A DNA stretch of 64,000 nucleotides from an uncultured Desulfovibrio sp. (GCA_944327285.1 CALVHG010000001.1:40735-104734), one strand, 5' to 3'; counted from the stretch's first letter, positions 8,242 to 18,111 are shown. Made by a program: numbers and translations. The notes: a model not told the origin generated them from the sequence alone.

Positions 8242-9342
8242 CTACTGCTGTGCGCCGACCATGCGGGCATAAAGGTCTTCCATATCCTTGCCGGTGGTCC
8301 CTTCCATACGGGCGAGAAAGTCTAGCGAGGCTATGACGCTCAGTCGATCCAGAAATTCAGTATTCTTGCGCGTCAGCTCCAGTTGCAGGGCCTGCATCAT
8401 GGCAAGCTCACGCAACAGGCCTGTATCTGTTGATGCGGCAAGCTGCGCAAACCAGTTAGGATTGCCGACGCGCATCTGCGAGAGCAGCTTGAACAGGCCG
8501 ATTTCTGAAAGTCTGCCGTCCACAAGGCCGGGAGGCGTTCCGCTTCCCCCGGCTTCTGCCCACTGATTTTGCGCCCAGGCGGCCACGTCTTCCGGCAGCG
8601 TGGGTGAATGCAGCACAACATGGTGATTGAGGGCTTCGGCTACAGCGGCAAGCCGGTTCTCATGGATTCTGCGGGCGGCCGCGTAGGTCTGTCCCGCTGC
8701 CGTATTCTTCTGCGCATCCGTCACCACCGGCAGGGGGCGCGGATTGGCCAGCGTCTTGATACTTTCATGCGCCTGCGCCACCTGCTCCCCGGTCAGCGTG
8801 CCCTGCAAGGGAAACAGGGCTTCCAGTGTTTCCTGTTCCGAAGGGTGTTCTTCCGCCAGAACTCGTTGCAGAAACTCCACAGGGCGGACGCCCTGGGTAT
8901 TGCCGTAGTCATGCTGCTTTTCACGCATGGTCGCCTGAAGTTCCTGTCCGGCCCGTGCGCCAAGCTGTATGCCTGCCCCAAGCGTGCTTGCCCCGCAAAG
9001 GCCGGACGGCTGAGCAGCCTTACCGTACATATCCTCGGTTTTCAGACTTTCATCCGCCATGCCCTGCCCCTTGAGGGCTGCCGCATTGCTTTCCTTGAGG
9101 GCCACAATCGCCCGGATAATGGTCGCGGACTCACTTTTGATCGTGCCGATGACATTCTGGGCCGCCAGAACAATTTCTGAACGGATGGCCTCAGCTTCGG
9201 CAGCCGTATGGGCATTGACAGCCTGTATTGTTTCCATCTTTGCCGCCGTAATCATGCTGTTGATGGAACCACAGCTACAGCCCCCCGCCCATGCCTGGGC
9301 AGGAACGAAAATCAGCAGCAGGGCGAAAAGCATCTGTTTCAT
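8242..9342 (-). CDS. Periplasmic transfer protein at the IcmX/TraW position
   Basis: A 366-aa exported protein. A clear signal peptide (MKQMLFALLLIFVPAQAWA, cut near residue 19) leads into a Cys-containing start (GGCSCGS), then a long alpha-helical protein rich in Ala/Glu/Gln. The start overlaps the dotO stop (ATGA, 9339-9342). IcmX is the periplasmic member of type IVB systems with comparable length and helical content, and in Legionella it sits near dotA. The assignment rests on position, signal peptide and size rather than on a strong motif. Confidence 0.55.
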   Translation of the reverse strand: MKQMLFALLLIFVPAQAWAGGCSCGSINSMITAAKMETIQAVNAHTAAEAEAIRSEIVLAAQNVIGTIKSESATIIRAIVALKESNAAALKGQGMADESLKTEDMYGKAAQPSGLCGASTLGAGIQLGARAGQELQATMREKQHDYGNTQGVRPVEFLQRVLAEEHPSEQETLEALFPLQGTLTGEQVAQAHESIKTLANPRPLPVVTDAQKNTAAGQTYAAARRIHENRLAAVAEALNHHVVLHSPTLPEDVAAWAQNQWAEAGGSGTPPGLVDGRLSEIGLFKLLSQMRVGNPNWFAQLAASTDTGLLRELAMMQALQLELTRKNTEFLDRLSVIASLDFLARMEGTTGKDMEDLYARMVGAQQ

Positions 9343-12314
9343 TGCTCCACCTCGATTTCGTCTACGATTTCAAGGATCACATTAACGATTTTCTCATCTG
9401 CTTCCGTCTGATCTCCGACCAGACGACGACGGCGCTCCACTTCTGCCTTGGCGGAACCTCCGGGAAAGCGGCGTGCCAGTCTGCGCAGGGCTTCCGAAGG
9501 CCCAAGCCGACGATAGAGATGATTGCGAATGGTCACGTCTTCCGTCGTTGTGGAGAAGGCCCAGAGAGACTGCGGGCCAATGGTCAGGCTGAGGACGAGC
9601 TGGGACATGCCCGCGCCTGTTCTGAACAGCGCGACAAGATTGGAGCCTGCTCTGTCTGGTTTTCCCAGACGGGAAAGCGCATGGCGGCAGCTTCCATTCA
9701 GGCCGAACCGCCGGGAAAGATTATCGATGCTCTTTTCCGTGCCGGAGCCGAGAATGACGACGGTTGTTGCCAGTTCGTCGGTAATGATGGGAGGGATATC
9801 GTCAACGGATTGCGTATACAGGCCGATGGACAGATTCCATTTGCGGCTTTCGCGGGCCATTGTGGTCATATCCGCCTGGAGCTGGCCAGAAACAGAGGTG
9901 TTTCCGGTCACACGGTGCGCTTCATCATAGCAAAGCCGCTTGGGGTCTTCCCGGATCGCCTCAATACGCATGGCATGGTAGGCTCGATAGCGTTCGGGCA
10001 TCAGCTGCACATCGCTGGGCATGAGGAAGAAGCGTCCGCCCAGAATATGTCTGGCCAGCATGTACATGACTGCCGACTGCCTGTCTGCGGCCGACCCTCC
10101 GCGAGGAGCCACTTCATCAAGATCGAGGCTGACTATCTGGGCATCGCCAATATCGAACTGTGTCGGTTCCTTGAGCAGCGGATAAGCCTCAATGGCATCC
10201 GACAGAGCACGCCAGACGCCGAGAATGACAGGTGGCTCATAGGTGTTCTGAATCCCTGTATTCTGGCGAAGCTGCGTCAGAACATCCGCAAGCAGGGGGA
10301 CTGCATAGCGCTGCGCCAGCAGAGCCTGATGCGGATAGCCCAGATCAAACAGGGCATCCACCACTTCCCACCAGCTTGTCGAAGCATCCAGAGGAACAGC
10401 GGCCTTGAGAAGCAGCTCATGAATTTCAGGCAGAGTATTCGCCTGATAGAGCCGGGGATGTCGTTTGTCCGAAAGTTCGTCATAGGCAAGGCTGACGGCT
10501 CTGCCGATAATGCCGGGCACGCTGTCGGCAGGCGCTGACGCTTCCAGCGGCGTTGCCAGCAGACTGAGGAAATTCGTCAGAAATGCCTTGTGCGACGGCA
10601 GGGGCATGCGATTACCGAGCGGCAAATCAAAGGGATTGACGGCATAATCGGGCGTCATCCTGAGACGGTGATATGCCGCAAGATGCTTTTGCCCTTCGGG
10701 AAGATTCTCTTGCAGCAAGGTGATCAGGCCGGAACTGGACGGCCCCACGTCCACAATGGACAGCCACGGAAGACGGGAAAGCCCGGCCTGCGTCACAAAG
10801 GCAAAGTTCATGGCATTGAGGAATACCGACTTGCCCCCGCCCATCGGGGCAACGCCAATATCTATCCATGCGGCCTGCTCCGAAGAATTGGCCGCAAAGG
10901 GAATGATCTTGCCGTCTCCGGTACGGAACAGCAGACTGCCTTCCCTCCAGGGAGAGGCGGGACGCAACGGCGTCATGCCGATGGCATCCTGCAAGGGGGC
11001 GGCTGTTACCGGAGCCGGAGACGCGGGCATCATGCCGGGAAGCGTCGCCGTCACACCAAGAAGCGGATCGCCAAGAGCTTCGGCCACATCCGTTGTGCCC
11101 CAGCCCTGAACAGTCTTTGCCAGTTCCGCAACGCGGCGTCTGAGCAAAAGAAATGCCTCCTGTTCCGGCAGCTCCCGCACGCTGGCCCAGGTGCAGAGGC
11201 AGATGCGGAACTTCACGCAGCACATGCCTTCAAGGTTCAGCGCTCTCAGCACATCCACAGCCTTGTTGAAGCGCTTGTTATCCGAGGAGGTAAAAGCAAG
11301 GAGCGTGGAAAGCAGAGGTCGCAGCCCCATACGCAAACCTCCGTCCTCGATAAGAAAGGAGATGCGGTACGGCAGACGCTCATCCCGCCTGGCAAGAATG
11401 CGGAACAACTCCTGAAAGGGCTTCGGGGTCTGCGGCATGAGGGTCATGATCAGCGGCCCGTAAATCCTGTCTCCGATGCGGATGGCGTTCCGGGAGAGCA
11501 GCTGCCCTTCTTCCGGCCAGAGCTGCGTCCTGAAATCCGGGTACAGCATGTTGTGACGCTCATCCCCTGCCTCCGGGTCCGGCAGACGAAGAGGCAGCGG
11601 ATCGCCGGGAATGAGGGCTTTCCAGTTCCGGCTTGTCAGCTCCGGGGCGATGCACGTTCTGATGTCCCGCAAGGCCGCATGGGCCGACAGCGGCCATGCC
11701 AGCAAATCCGTCTGCCGGAAAGCATCCAGAACGCCCGTCAGAAAGCCGTTGTGCGCATCATGCAGCGCGGAGACGGCACAGGAAACCTGCTGACATCCCG
11801 GAATGGCCGGAGTCTTCAACATGGCGGCAGCCCGCTCTTTCAGTGCCATTTTCCGCAGCGTATCGGAAAGCACAGAAGGCCGTGTCCACAGAACCAGCCA
11901 GCATGTTTCCAGAGCGCAATATCTTTTCAGGGCATTTCCCCAGTCATCCAGAAGACTGCCGACATGCAGGCCAAGATTTTGCGCGGTAAGCCGTGACGGC
12001 CGCAGGAGTTCCGCAATCCGCTCCCCGCTTCCCTCCGGGTCATACTCAAAAAGCACCTGAATAAGATGGCCCGGTCTGGAAAGGCTGGATTGCAGCTTTT
12101 CCGTCAGAGAGGAAACAATGGAACCAAACTCTTCGACGCCAATCTGTTTGAGCGACCCCTCAAGGCGCAGCAGGCTGATCAGGCTGCCGTCATCGGCTAC
12201 CAGTACGCCGTCATCCACCGTTTCCAGCCGGCAGTAGCTGTGTACCGGCCCGGCAAAGACTTCCGACAGGGCACGAATGCCACAGTCCACTCCATGAACC
12301 AAACGATCAAGCAT
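9339..12314 (-). CDS. dotO: DotO/IcmB-like VirB4-family ATPase (IncI TraU type)
   Basis: A 991-aa ATPase. The N-terminal 400 residues are the VirB4-like domain. The Walker A loop APMGGGKSVF lies near residue 490, and the Walker B region (KRLCYDEAHRV) near 790. It is followed by an ARESRKWNLSIGLYTQS motif typical of the VirB4/TraG ATPase fold. The length is close to Legionella DotO (1009 aa). It assembles with DotB at the cytoplasmic face of the channel. Its ATG overlaps the dotI stop as TAATG at 12312-12316. Confidence 0.93.
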   Translation of the reverse strand: MLDRLVHGVDCGIRALSEVFAGPVHSYCRLETVDDGVLVADDGSLISLLRLEGSLKQIGVEEFGSIVSSLTEKLQSSLSRPGHLIQVLFEYDPEGSGERIAELLRPSRLTAQNLGLHVGSLLDDWGNALKRYCALETCWLVLWTRPSVLSDTLRKMALKERAAAMLKTPAIPGCQQVSCAVSALHDAHNGFLTGVLDAFRQTDLLAWPLSAHAALRDIRTCIAPELTSRNWKALIPGDPLPLRLPDPEAGDERHNMLYPDFRTQLWPEEGQLLSRNAIRIGDRIYGPLIMTLMPQTPKPFQELFRILARRDERLPYRISFLIEDGGLRMGLRPLLSTLLAFTSSDNKRFNKAVDVLRALNLEGMCCVKFRICLCTWASVRELPEQEAFLLLRRRVAELAKTVQGWGTTDVAEALGDPLLGVTATLPGMMPASPAPVTAAPLQDAIGMTPLRPASPWREGSLLFRTGDGKIIPFAANSSEQAAWIDIGVAPMGGGKSVFLNAMNFAFVTQAGLSRLPWLSIVDVGPSSSGLITLLQENLPEGQKHLAAYHRLRMTPDYAVNPFDLPLGNRMPLPSHKAFLTNFLSLLATPLEASAPADSVPGIIGRAVSLAYDELSDKRHPRLYQANTLPEIHELLLKAAVPLDASTSWWEVVDALFDLGYPHQALLAQRYAVPLLADVLTQLRQNTGIQNTYEPPVILGVWRALSDAIEAYPLLKEPTQFDIGDAQIVSLDLDEVAPRGGSAADRQSAVMYMLARHILGGRFFLMPSDVQLMPERYRAYHAMRIEAIREDPKRLCYDEAHRVTGNTSVSGQLQADMTTMARESRKWNLSIGLYTQSVDDIPPIITDELATTVVILGSGTEKSIDNLSRRFGLNGSCRHALSRLGKPDRAGSNLVALFRTGAGMSQLVLSLTIGPQSLWAFSTTTEDVTIRNHLYRRLGPSEALRRLARRFPGGSAKAEVERRRRLVGDQTEADEKIVNVILEIVDEIEVEQ

Positions 12315-13024
12315 TACGACTCCCTCTTCAGAACGATCTGCTGGATAACGACGCCGCGCGGCGTTATGGCCGTGGAAGCCCGGCGCACAAGAACAGTGGC
12401 AAGAAGGCGTTGCGTACTTTCAACGCCCTGGCTGGATTCGTAGGAAACAGTAAGAGGGAATTCGATACGCCATGTGGCCGTATCTCCTACCAGACCGGAG
12501 GCGATAATGACCGGCGCTCGCGTGGCGACAGCGGATGCGGAAAGGCGCTTCTCCCTGATCATCTCCAGAATGCCGGAAGTTTTCAGAGACGCGAGAAAGG
12601 ACTTGTAGGCATCCTCATCGAAATGGCTCCGCAGGGCTTCCAGCTTCTTGCGCCATTCCAGAAAGTCCAGAGACATGGCCCCCGCAATGGTATCCGTTGT
12701 CCATGAAAGGAGGCCCTGCTGCGTCAGCAGGGGCTGATTCAGCGGAATCATGGGAGCAAGCCGCAAATCGGGAGTAGCCGCGAAATAACGCGGCGTCGGG
12801 CGATGCAGAAGGAGCAGCGCAATGACTCCCAGACTGACGGCCAGCGCAACGGATAAACCCAGTGCCAGCTTCATGGCGCGATAAAACTGCGCTCTGTACC
12901 AGCTCAGACCTCCAATGACGCCTGTTGCGTCATGGACAGAAAAAGAGGCATGAGCATCCGATTCGCTCATGGTCTGCGCCGGGGGCCTGGATTGATGTTT
13001 CTGTATCCATGTGAAGATGCTCAT
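12314..13024 (-). CDS. dotI: DotI/IcmL-like inner-membrane protein (VirB8-like, IncI TraM type)
   Basis: A 236-aa protein with a cytoplasmic N-terminus, one membrane helix at about residues 52-73 (LALGLSVALAVSLGVIALLLL), and a periplasmic VirB8/NTF2-like domain (FLEWRKKLEALRSHFDEDAY, ... TRAPVIIASGLVGDTATWRIEFPL). This matches DotI/IcmL in order and length (212 aa in Legionella). In Dot/Icm loci it follows icmD; here it is separated from the intact 5' part of icmD by the inserted IME and follows only the 3' fragment. Confidence 0.9.
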   Translation of the reverse strand: MSIFTWIQKHQSRPPAQTMSESDAHASFSVHDATGVIGGLSWYRAQFYRAMKLALGLSVALAVSLGVIALLLLHRPTPRYFAATPDLRLAPMIPLNQPLLTQQGLLSWTTDTIAGAMSLDFLEWRKKLEALRSHFDEDAYKSFLASLKTSGILEMIREKRLSASAVATRAPVIIASGLVGDTATWRIEFPLTVSYESSQGVESTQRLLATVLVRRASTAITPRGVVIQQIVLKRES

Positions 13025-13045
13025 GCCTCATCTCCTTTTATGGGG

Positions 13046-13228
13046 TTACAGGCCGAGTTCTCCCAGGCCGGAAGTCTGATCGGAACCGAAAAGGGTAGCC
13101 GAGCCGGAACCGAGCGTCTCTCCCAAGCCGAGGATGATCGCGCCGATCAGCAGCTTGATGATGCCGCTGGTATAGGTGGACTGCCCCTGCTGACGTGTGG
13201 CCTTGTACATGTCAATAAATTTTGTCAT
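13046..13228 (-). pseudogene. icmD: icmD (dotP) 3' fragment, separated by IME insertion
   Basis: This 60-codon frame encodes 50 residues (from TRQQGQSTYTSGIIKLLIGA) that complete the C-terminal membrane half of IcmD. The first ten residues (MTKFIDMYKA) are created by the insertion: MTKFI is IME sequence and DMYKA spans the 11-bp att core. Joined to the 80 residues encoded at 20893-21138, the protein would be about 130 aa, near the 132 aa of Legionella IcmD. The fragment has no ribosome site of its own, so it is probably not made. Confidence 0.85.
13203..13213. repeat. Left att core of the IME (11-bp direct repeat)
   Basis: TTGTACATGTC, preceded by GCC, matches the copy at 20903-20913 preceded by GCT. 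Read on the minus strand it encodes D-M-Y-K of IcmD, so excision between the two copies would restore the gene exactly. Confidence 0.85.
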
Positions 13229-13478
13229 GTAGTATCTTGATATGTTTGATGAAAAAATAAATTTGCAAAAAAATACCCCGGCAATTACCCCAAAAGGAAT
13301 GGGATATTACCGGGCATTGCTGGATGGCTTTGGACAATAATCGTGTGGGGAGGGGGAAGGCAGAGGGAAAAAGAGCCAATATTGAATTAATCAGCGAAAC
13401 AGACTATAAGCAGCTCCGCACGGCTACCCTCTGGCCTATGCGTCGGCACGGCGCAAACGGAAAAAGGAGGGTGCCGCC

Positions 13479-13550
13479 ATGCGGAGACGTGTTTTCGTCC
13501 TGCTTGTCGCTGTGGCCCTTGTCCTCTTGTCGGCGTCTAACGTCAGATAA
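13479..13550 (+). CDS. 23-residue hydrophobic peptide (toxin-like small ORF) in the IME left end
   Basis: The ORF MRRRVFVLLVAVALVLLSA plus NVR-like tail ends at TAA 13548-13550. AAAAAGGAGG lies 8 nt before the ATG, an unusually strong ribosome site for so short a frame. The peptide has three arginines followed by one membrane-spanning hydrophobic stretch, as in small membrane toxins or leader peptides. A 12-bp hairpin follows at 13556-13586. It lies in the otherwise gene-free left end of the IME (13229-13740). The function is unknown; it could be a type I toxin, a leader peptide or fortuitous. Confidence 0.4.
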   Translation: MRRRVFVLLVAVALVLLSASNVR

Positions 13551-13555
13551 GAGTT

Positions 13556-13586
13556 GACCTCGGCCCACTCACGATGGGCCGAGGTC
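13556..13586 (+). terminator. Strong hairpin after the small ORF
   Basis: GACCTCGGCCCA (13556-13567) pairs perfectly with TGGGCCGAGGTC (13575-13586) around a 7-nt loop. No T-run follows on either strand, so it is either a non-canonical terminator or a structured RNA/DNA site. It lies between the 23-aa ORF and the 3' end of the restriction-modification gene. Confidence 0.5.
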
Positions 13587-13740
13587 GTAAAACATTGTCC
13601 GAATGCTGGTAGCCGTGCACAGGGGCGCAAACCGCGCCGTGCCAGCCCCGGTCTCTGTTAGCAGCAGGAACCGGGGTTCCCTTTTAAGGTAGCCATTCCT
13701 GTCGTGATTGGCAAGCCTGTTCCCGCCGAAAAAAGTGAAC

Positions 13741-16437
13741 TCAGCTCCCCGCCACAAGCCGCTGGTACCTTTCAAACAGTTTCGCCACAACTTCAGCCTC
13801 TGCCATGTTCGCCTTGAATCCGTAGAGCTTCATTACCGCTCTGTCCAGCTTTTGGTGCGCCTTGAGCAACTCCGGCGGCATGGTCAGCGGATCGTACAGG
13901 TCAGCAAGGGAACTTTCCGGGAACAGAGCGCGGGCGTCAAGCACGGCTTGAGCGAGGGGCTCTATTGTTGCCTTCTGCTTATCGTTCGCTTCCGGCCAGG
14001 GAAAATTGTTGTACACAATATCCTTGGAATAGCGATAGCGCATTTCCAGGCGGCCGGCCACAGCCCGCATCCATGCCATGTGGACAGATGATGTTAAAAT
14101 ACTGAAATGGTAGAGTGTCGCGTTGGGGATGATTTTTACAAGGTTACTTGAGAGAATGTCGGGGTGTAAAAAACCTATGGGGATGTAGTACCTGTTTTCG
14201 GAAGAGACTTCAGGAATAACAATGTACTCCGAGGTTGGCATGTTCTCCACATGAAAGCGTCGCGGCTTGTCGGCAAGTTTTCTTGTGGGCGCACTTTTGC
14301 TGGCAAGGCGATATTTTTTCACCGCTTCCACACGCTTCAGGCATTCCGGCATGCTTTTCAGTTCTGAGGGCGGGCAATCTCCAAGCCATAGACAATACCG
14401 CACTTTTCCATTGATGAACTCTTCCGAGCCAAGCCACTTTCTGAAATATTTTTCCGACAACGGTTCTTTTTTTACAAATTCATTCTTTTCGGCCTCTGTA
14501 AAGAGATAATAGCCTCCGTCAATAGGCTTGTTCCCTATGCCGATTTCAGGCACGGCACAAAGAGGCTTCTTTCTGCTTTCTATACAAATATTTGAAGCAT
14601 CAATCAGATAACCGTTGATATTTTCAGCCTTATGCCTTGTGTCGTTATTAACAATAAAATTATCAGTTTGCTTCTGCATACCGAAACCGACAATCACACA
14701 ATGAACGGCTGCTTTTCCCTTGGCTTCATTGCTCCATTTGAATGTTCTGTATGCAAAATGGATGTGTATTCCCTTATCAAAGAAGGGTTTCCATAAAATA
14801 GCAACCTGTTCTCCCTGTGCAATGGAATTTGTTGAAACCAGTGCTGTTGAGATTCTTCTGTTTTTCTGCATAATCTCAACAGCTTTTTTATACCAGCAAC
14901 ATACATAATCCAGATTTCCGGCATTTTTTGTGTCTTCAAAAACATGAAGCAGGTCATCTTTTTGTTCAGCACTCATGATTCGCGCCCCTACAAACGGAGG
15001 ATTCCCCAGAATATAGGAAAGTTCTTTGGCGGGTACCACGTCTTCCCAGTCCATGCGGAGGGCATTGGCATGAACAATGGTTGCGCTTTGCGTCAGGGGG
15101 AGGCGGGCATAGTACATGCCGAACATGTCCGCCACACGCAGATTCATCTGGTGATCCATGAGCCACATGCCCACCTGAGCAATCTGGCAGGGGAAGTCCT
15201 CATACTCAATGCCGTAAAACTGCTCCACGGAAACCTTGAGCATGGTGGAAATATCCAGATGCCGTTGGCCGGTGTTGGTCTTCATTTTGAGAATTTCCAA
15301 TTCCAGCAGGCGCAGTTCCCGATAGGTGATAATCAAAAAGTTGCCGCAACCGCAGGCGGGGTCCAGAAACTTCAACGAGGCTATTTTATGGTGAAAGGCA
15401 TCCAGTCTGGCGGGTACAGCCTTGACCCGGTCAAATTCTCTCCATAATGCGTCCATGAACAGGGGATTGATGAGTTTGAGGATATTTTCCTCACTGGTAT
15501 AGTGCGCTCCCAGTTCCCGGCGCTGCTTTTTATCCATCACGCCCTGAAACATGGCGCCAAAAATGGCAGGAGAGATTTTATTCCAGTCAAAGGCGCAACA
15601 ATCCAGCAGAGTTTGGCGCATTTTTGCGTTAAAATCCGCAAACGGCAACGACTGTGCAAAAAGTCCGCCATTGATGTAGCGGAACTGCAACAAAGTGGGG
15701 GTCAGTAGCTTGCGTTTTGCCCGTATCACATCGGAACAATTAAGAATCTCAAAAAGCTGCGCCAGACGGGAGGAAAGATCCGAACCGTCTTCACGGGAGT
15801 TTTCAATGTAGTTGGCAAAACTGCTGTCCGGGAAAATGCCCGTGTCGTCCGCGAACAGACAGAACAGAATACGCACAAGATACACTTCAAGGCAGTGTCC
15901 CTCATAGCCATATTCTTTCAGGGCATCATGCAGTCTTGCCATTTTTTCAGCGGCCTTGACGTTGACATCAATCTGGTTTTCGTAAATGCGTGTGGTTTCA
16001 TAGCCTGCAATGTCGGCAAAACGCTTGATATGCTTGCGCAGGTCCTTTGTTTTGAAAGAAAATTTTTCCCCCGTGGTGCGACTGTGCAGAACAATGGTGG
16101 CGAAGTCGCACACCATGAGCATATCCGGCATATCTTCGTCCGGTAGATGAAAGACATACTCCTTGAGTTGTGTATAGGCTTTGTTCAGGTCTTTGCCTCT
16201 TGATTTCATTTCAATGGCAAGTTTCTTCTTCCAAAGATAATCAATGTATCCTGTACGCCCTTCATCAAGCGAAACCTTATATTCAAAGTCACCTGTTTTT
16301 TCGGGGTCATCAATGCCAAAAACTTTAAGAAAATCCGTAGTAAAAGACTGTGCCTGTGCTTCCTCGTTGGAAGCATCTTTCCAGCGTGTAACAAATGCAA
16401 TCGCATTGCCCTGTATGGATTCCCAAGTTAAAGACAT
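13741..16437 (-). CDS. MmeI-like type IIL restriction-modification enzyme (nuclease + N6-adenine methylase)
   Basis: An 898-aa single-chain enzyme, near MmeI length (919 aa). Residues about 65-83 give a PD-(D/E)XK nuclease core (TGYIDYLWKKKLAIEMKSRG: D, then E-x-K). A helical linker follows, then the methylase with motif I LDPACGCGNFLI (about 350) and motif IV LGNPPF (about 470). The C-terminal part is the expected target-recognition region. Such enzymes cut hemi- or unmethylated DNA at a distance and modify one strand. The start has GAGGAG upstream. As the cargo of the IME it gives phage defence and can punish loss of the element. All key motifs are intact. Confidence 0.87.
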   Translation of the reverse strand: MSLTWESIQGNAIAFVTRWKDASNEEAQAQSFTTDFLKVFGIDDPEKTGDFEYKVSLDEGRTGYIDYLWKKKLAIEMKSRGKDLNKAYTQLKEYVFHLPDEDMPDMLMVCDFATIVLHSRTTGEKFSFKTKDLRKHIKRFADIAGYETTRIYENQIDVNVKAAEKMARLHDALKEYGYEGHCLEVYLVRILFCLFADDTGIFPDSSFANYIENSREDGSDLSSRLAQLFEILNCSDVIRAKRKLLTPTLLQFRYINGGLFAQSLPFADFNAKMRQTLLDCCAFDWNKISPAIFGAMFQGVMDKKQRRELGAHYTSEENILKLINPLFMDALWREFDRVKAVPARLDAFHHKIASLKFLDPACGCGNFLIITYRELRLLELEILKMKTNTGQRHLDISTMLKVSVEQFYGIEYEDFPCQIAQVGMWLMDHQMNLRVADMFGMYYARLPLTQSATIVHANALRMDWEDVVPAKELSYILGNPPFVGARIMSAEQKDDLLHVFEDTKNAGNLDYVCCWYKKAVEIMQKNRRISTALVSTNSIAQGEQVAILWKPFFDKGIHIHFAYRTFKWSNEAKGKAAVHCVIVGFGMQKQTDNFIVNNDTRHKAENINGYLIDASNICIESRKKPLCAVPEIGIGNKPIDGGYYLFTEAEKNEFVKKEPLSEKYFRKWLGSEEFINGKVRYCLWLGDCPPSELKSMPECLKRVEAVKKYRLASKSAPTRKLADKPRRFHVENMPTSEYIVIPEVSSENRYYIPIGFLHPDILSSNLVKIIPNATLYHFSILTSSVHMAWMRAVAGRLEMRYRYSKDIVYNNFPWPEANDKQKATIEPLAQAVLDARALFPESSLADLYDPLTMPPELLKAHQKLDRAVMKLYGFKANMAEAEVVAKLFERYQRLVAGS

Positions 16438-16491
16438 GGATTTCTCCTCAAAATTATTAACATATTCTTATAACGACTTGTTTTGTAAAAC

Positions 16492-18111
16492 TCAACACAG
16501 CCTGAACGCGGGGTGTGGCAACTCCTGATTCTGTCGTTCTATCTGTTCCGCTTCGGCAATCAACTTCTGCACCTGTTCCGGCGTGGGCTGAATGTTGGCG
16601 ATATCAATATCTCCCGCCGTACCAAAGGCGTACCAGACCACCCTGCGCCCGTAGTCTATCCGTTTATCACGATTCTGGCCTTTGGGGCGGGCGGGGGTGT
16701 GTCTGTACAGCTCGTTGGCTACCTCCTGCACTGTGTAACCGGCACAGCGCATGTACAGGGCAATGGCCGCATCCAGCCGTGATTCATCCATCTTTTCGGG
16801 AAAACGCTTTTTTACCATGTTACGATAGGCGGCATATGGGGAAGCCAGTGTGCCAACCCTGGGGAACTCATGTTGTCTGACTTCGACGCCGGGAGCTATC
16901 CGTTTACGGAAGCGCCAGAGGTTGCCAAGATACGGATTGCGTTTGCCGAGCCAGTGCTTGAAACGCGGGAGCTGCTCCGGTTTTTCTGATTGCGCCAGCC
17001 TGTCCCGCAACGCCGCTTTCTCCTCCCGTTCCTGTTCTTTCAGGCAATGCCGGACAATGTTCAGTACAGAAAACCCGTGTGAAGCAAGACGGGCTGTGGC
17101 CGTTTCCCGGCGTTCGAGCTGCCGTCGTTCCAACTCTTCCCGTCCTTCCTCCCGCTTCTTTCTGGCGCGCCGTTTTTCTTCCGCCACTCTCTGCCTCTCC
17201 TGCTGGTACTCCAGCCATTCCTCCCGGCAAACGTGACTGACCGACTCCGGGGCGGGCTTGCTGAATGTCCACTCGGAATAGAAGCCGGGTTTGAACTCGC
17301 CAAGCCGTTTGGACAGCCTGGACAGGGAAAAATTTCTGTCCACGCTGGACGCCTTGACCGCCGCGTCTCCCACGAAAATGACAGCGCCTGACCCCTTGCG
17401 GACGAAACGCAGACCCACCGTGTCCAGCCCGGCGTGAAGCTCTTCCCAACATGTGGCGCTCTGGATAATGGCGTGGCCGCGCTCCTGCGCGATACGCTGC
17501 GCGGACTTTTCGCCCGTGGCATTTTCAAAGTCTTCCGCTTTTGGTTTTGGCTTCACCTTTTCACGCCGCTGAAGATTCTTGACCACATATCCCTGCTCAT
17601 TGACGCGGTAACGGGCGTTCTCCTGCGGTGCCCAACCCTGCCGATGTTCGATTTCCGCCACTATCTTATGTGCCTCGTTGATGTCGAATCCCCTGTGCGG
17701 CTGAATGACTTTCTGTGTGTAGGGATGCGTCCGGTTCACGACAATATGGAGGTGATAATTGCCCGTATTCTTATGCAGGGCGTAAACTGTCTGGTGTTCA
17801 GCAAGGCCCATTCCCCGGAGAAAGAGACTGACTGCATCATCCACCTGTTCACGAGTCGGCTGCTCGTTTTCCTGCCATGACAGAATCCAGTGCGTGACCG
17901 GCATTTTGCTCTGGATGGATTCCTCGGCAAGAGAAATCATTTCCCTTTTCTGCGCGGCAACAGTTGTTGTCAAAAAGTTTTTGCTTCCGGCATAGGCGAG
18001 CTTGTCCTTGCCCCTGTCGTCGTGTTCGGCAAGAATATAGTCCACCAGACCGCCAATCATGACGGACTTGGACTTTTTGAAGCTGGTGCGTTTGAGCTTT
18101 TTGACAATCAT
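16492..18111 (-). CDS. mobA: MOBP-type relaxase (TraI/MobA-like)
   Basis: A 539-aa protein. The N-terminal relaxase domain has a Tyr near residue 25 (GLVDYILAE) and the metal-binding histidines in GNYHLHIVVNRTHP (H120, H122). A long charged helical middle (residues 290-350) and a C-terminal domain follow. It should nick the oriT at 18545/18546 and lead the strand into a recipient through a helper channel. It overlaps mobC by 4 nt. The helper could be the Dot/Icm machine of the host ICE, before insertion damaged it, or another element. Confidence 0.88.
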   Translation of the reverse strand: MIVKKLKRTSFKKSKSVMIGGLVDYILAEHDDRGKDKLAYAGSKNFLTTTVAAQKREMISLAEESIQSKMPVTHWILSWQENEQPTREQVDDAVSLFLRGMGLAEHQTVYALHKNTGNYHLHIVVNRTHPYTQKVIQPHRGFDINEAHKIVAEIEHRQGWAPQENARYRVNEQGYVVKNLQRREKVKPKPKAEDFENATGEKSAQRIAQERGHAIIQSATCWEELHAGLDTVGLRFVRKGSGAVIFVGDAAVKASSVDRNFSLSRLSKRLGEFKPGFYSEWTFSKPAPESVSHVCREEWLEYQQERQRVAEEKRRARKKREEGREELERRQLERRETATARLASHGFSVLNIVRHCLKEQEREEKAALRDRLAQSEKPEQLPRFKHWLGKRNPYLGNLWRFRKRIAPGVEVRQHEFPRVGTLASPYAAYRNMVKKRFPEKMDESRLDAAIALYMRCAGYTVQEVANELYRHTPARPKGQNRDKRIDYGRRVVWYAFGTAGDIDIANIQPTPEQVQKLIAEAEQIERQNQELPHPAFRLC

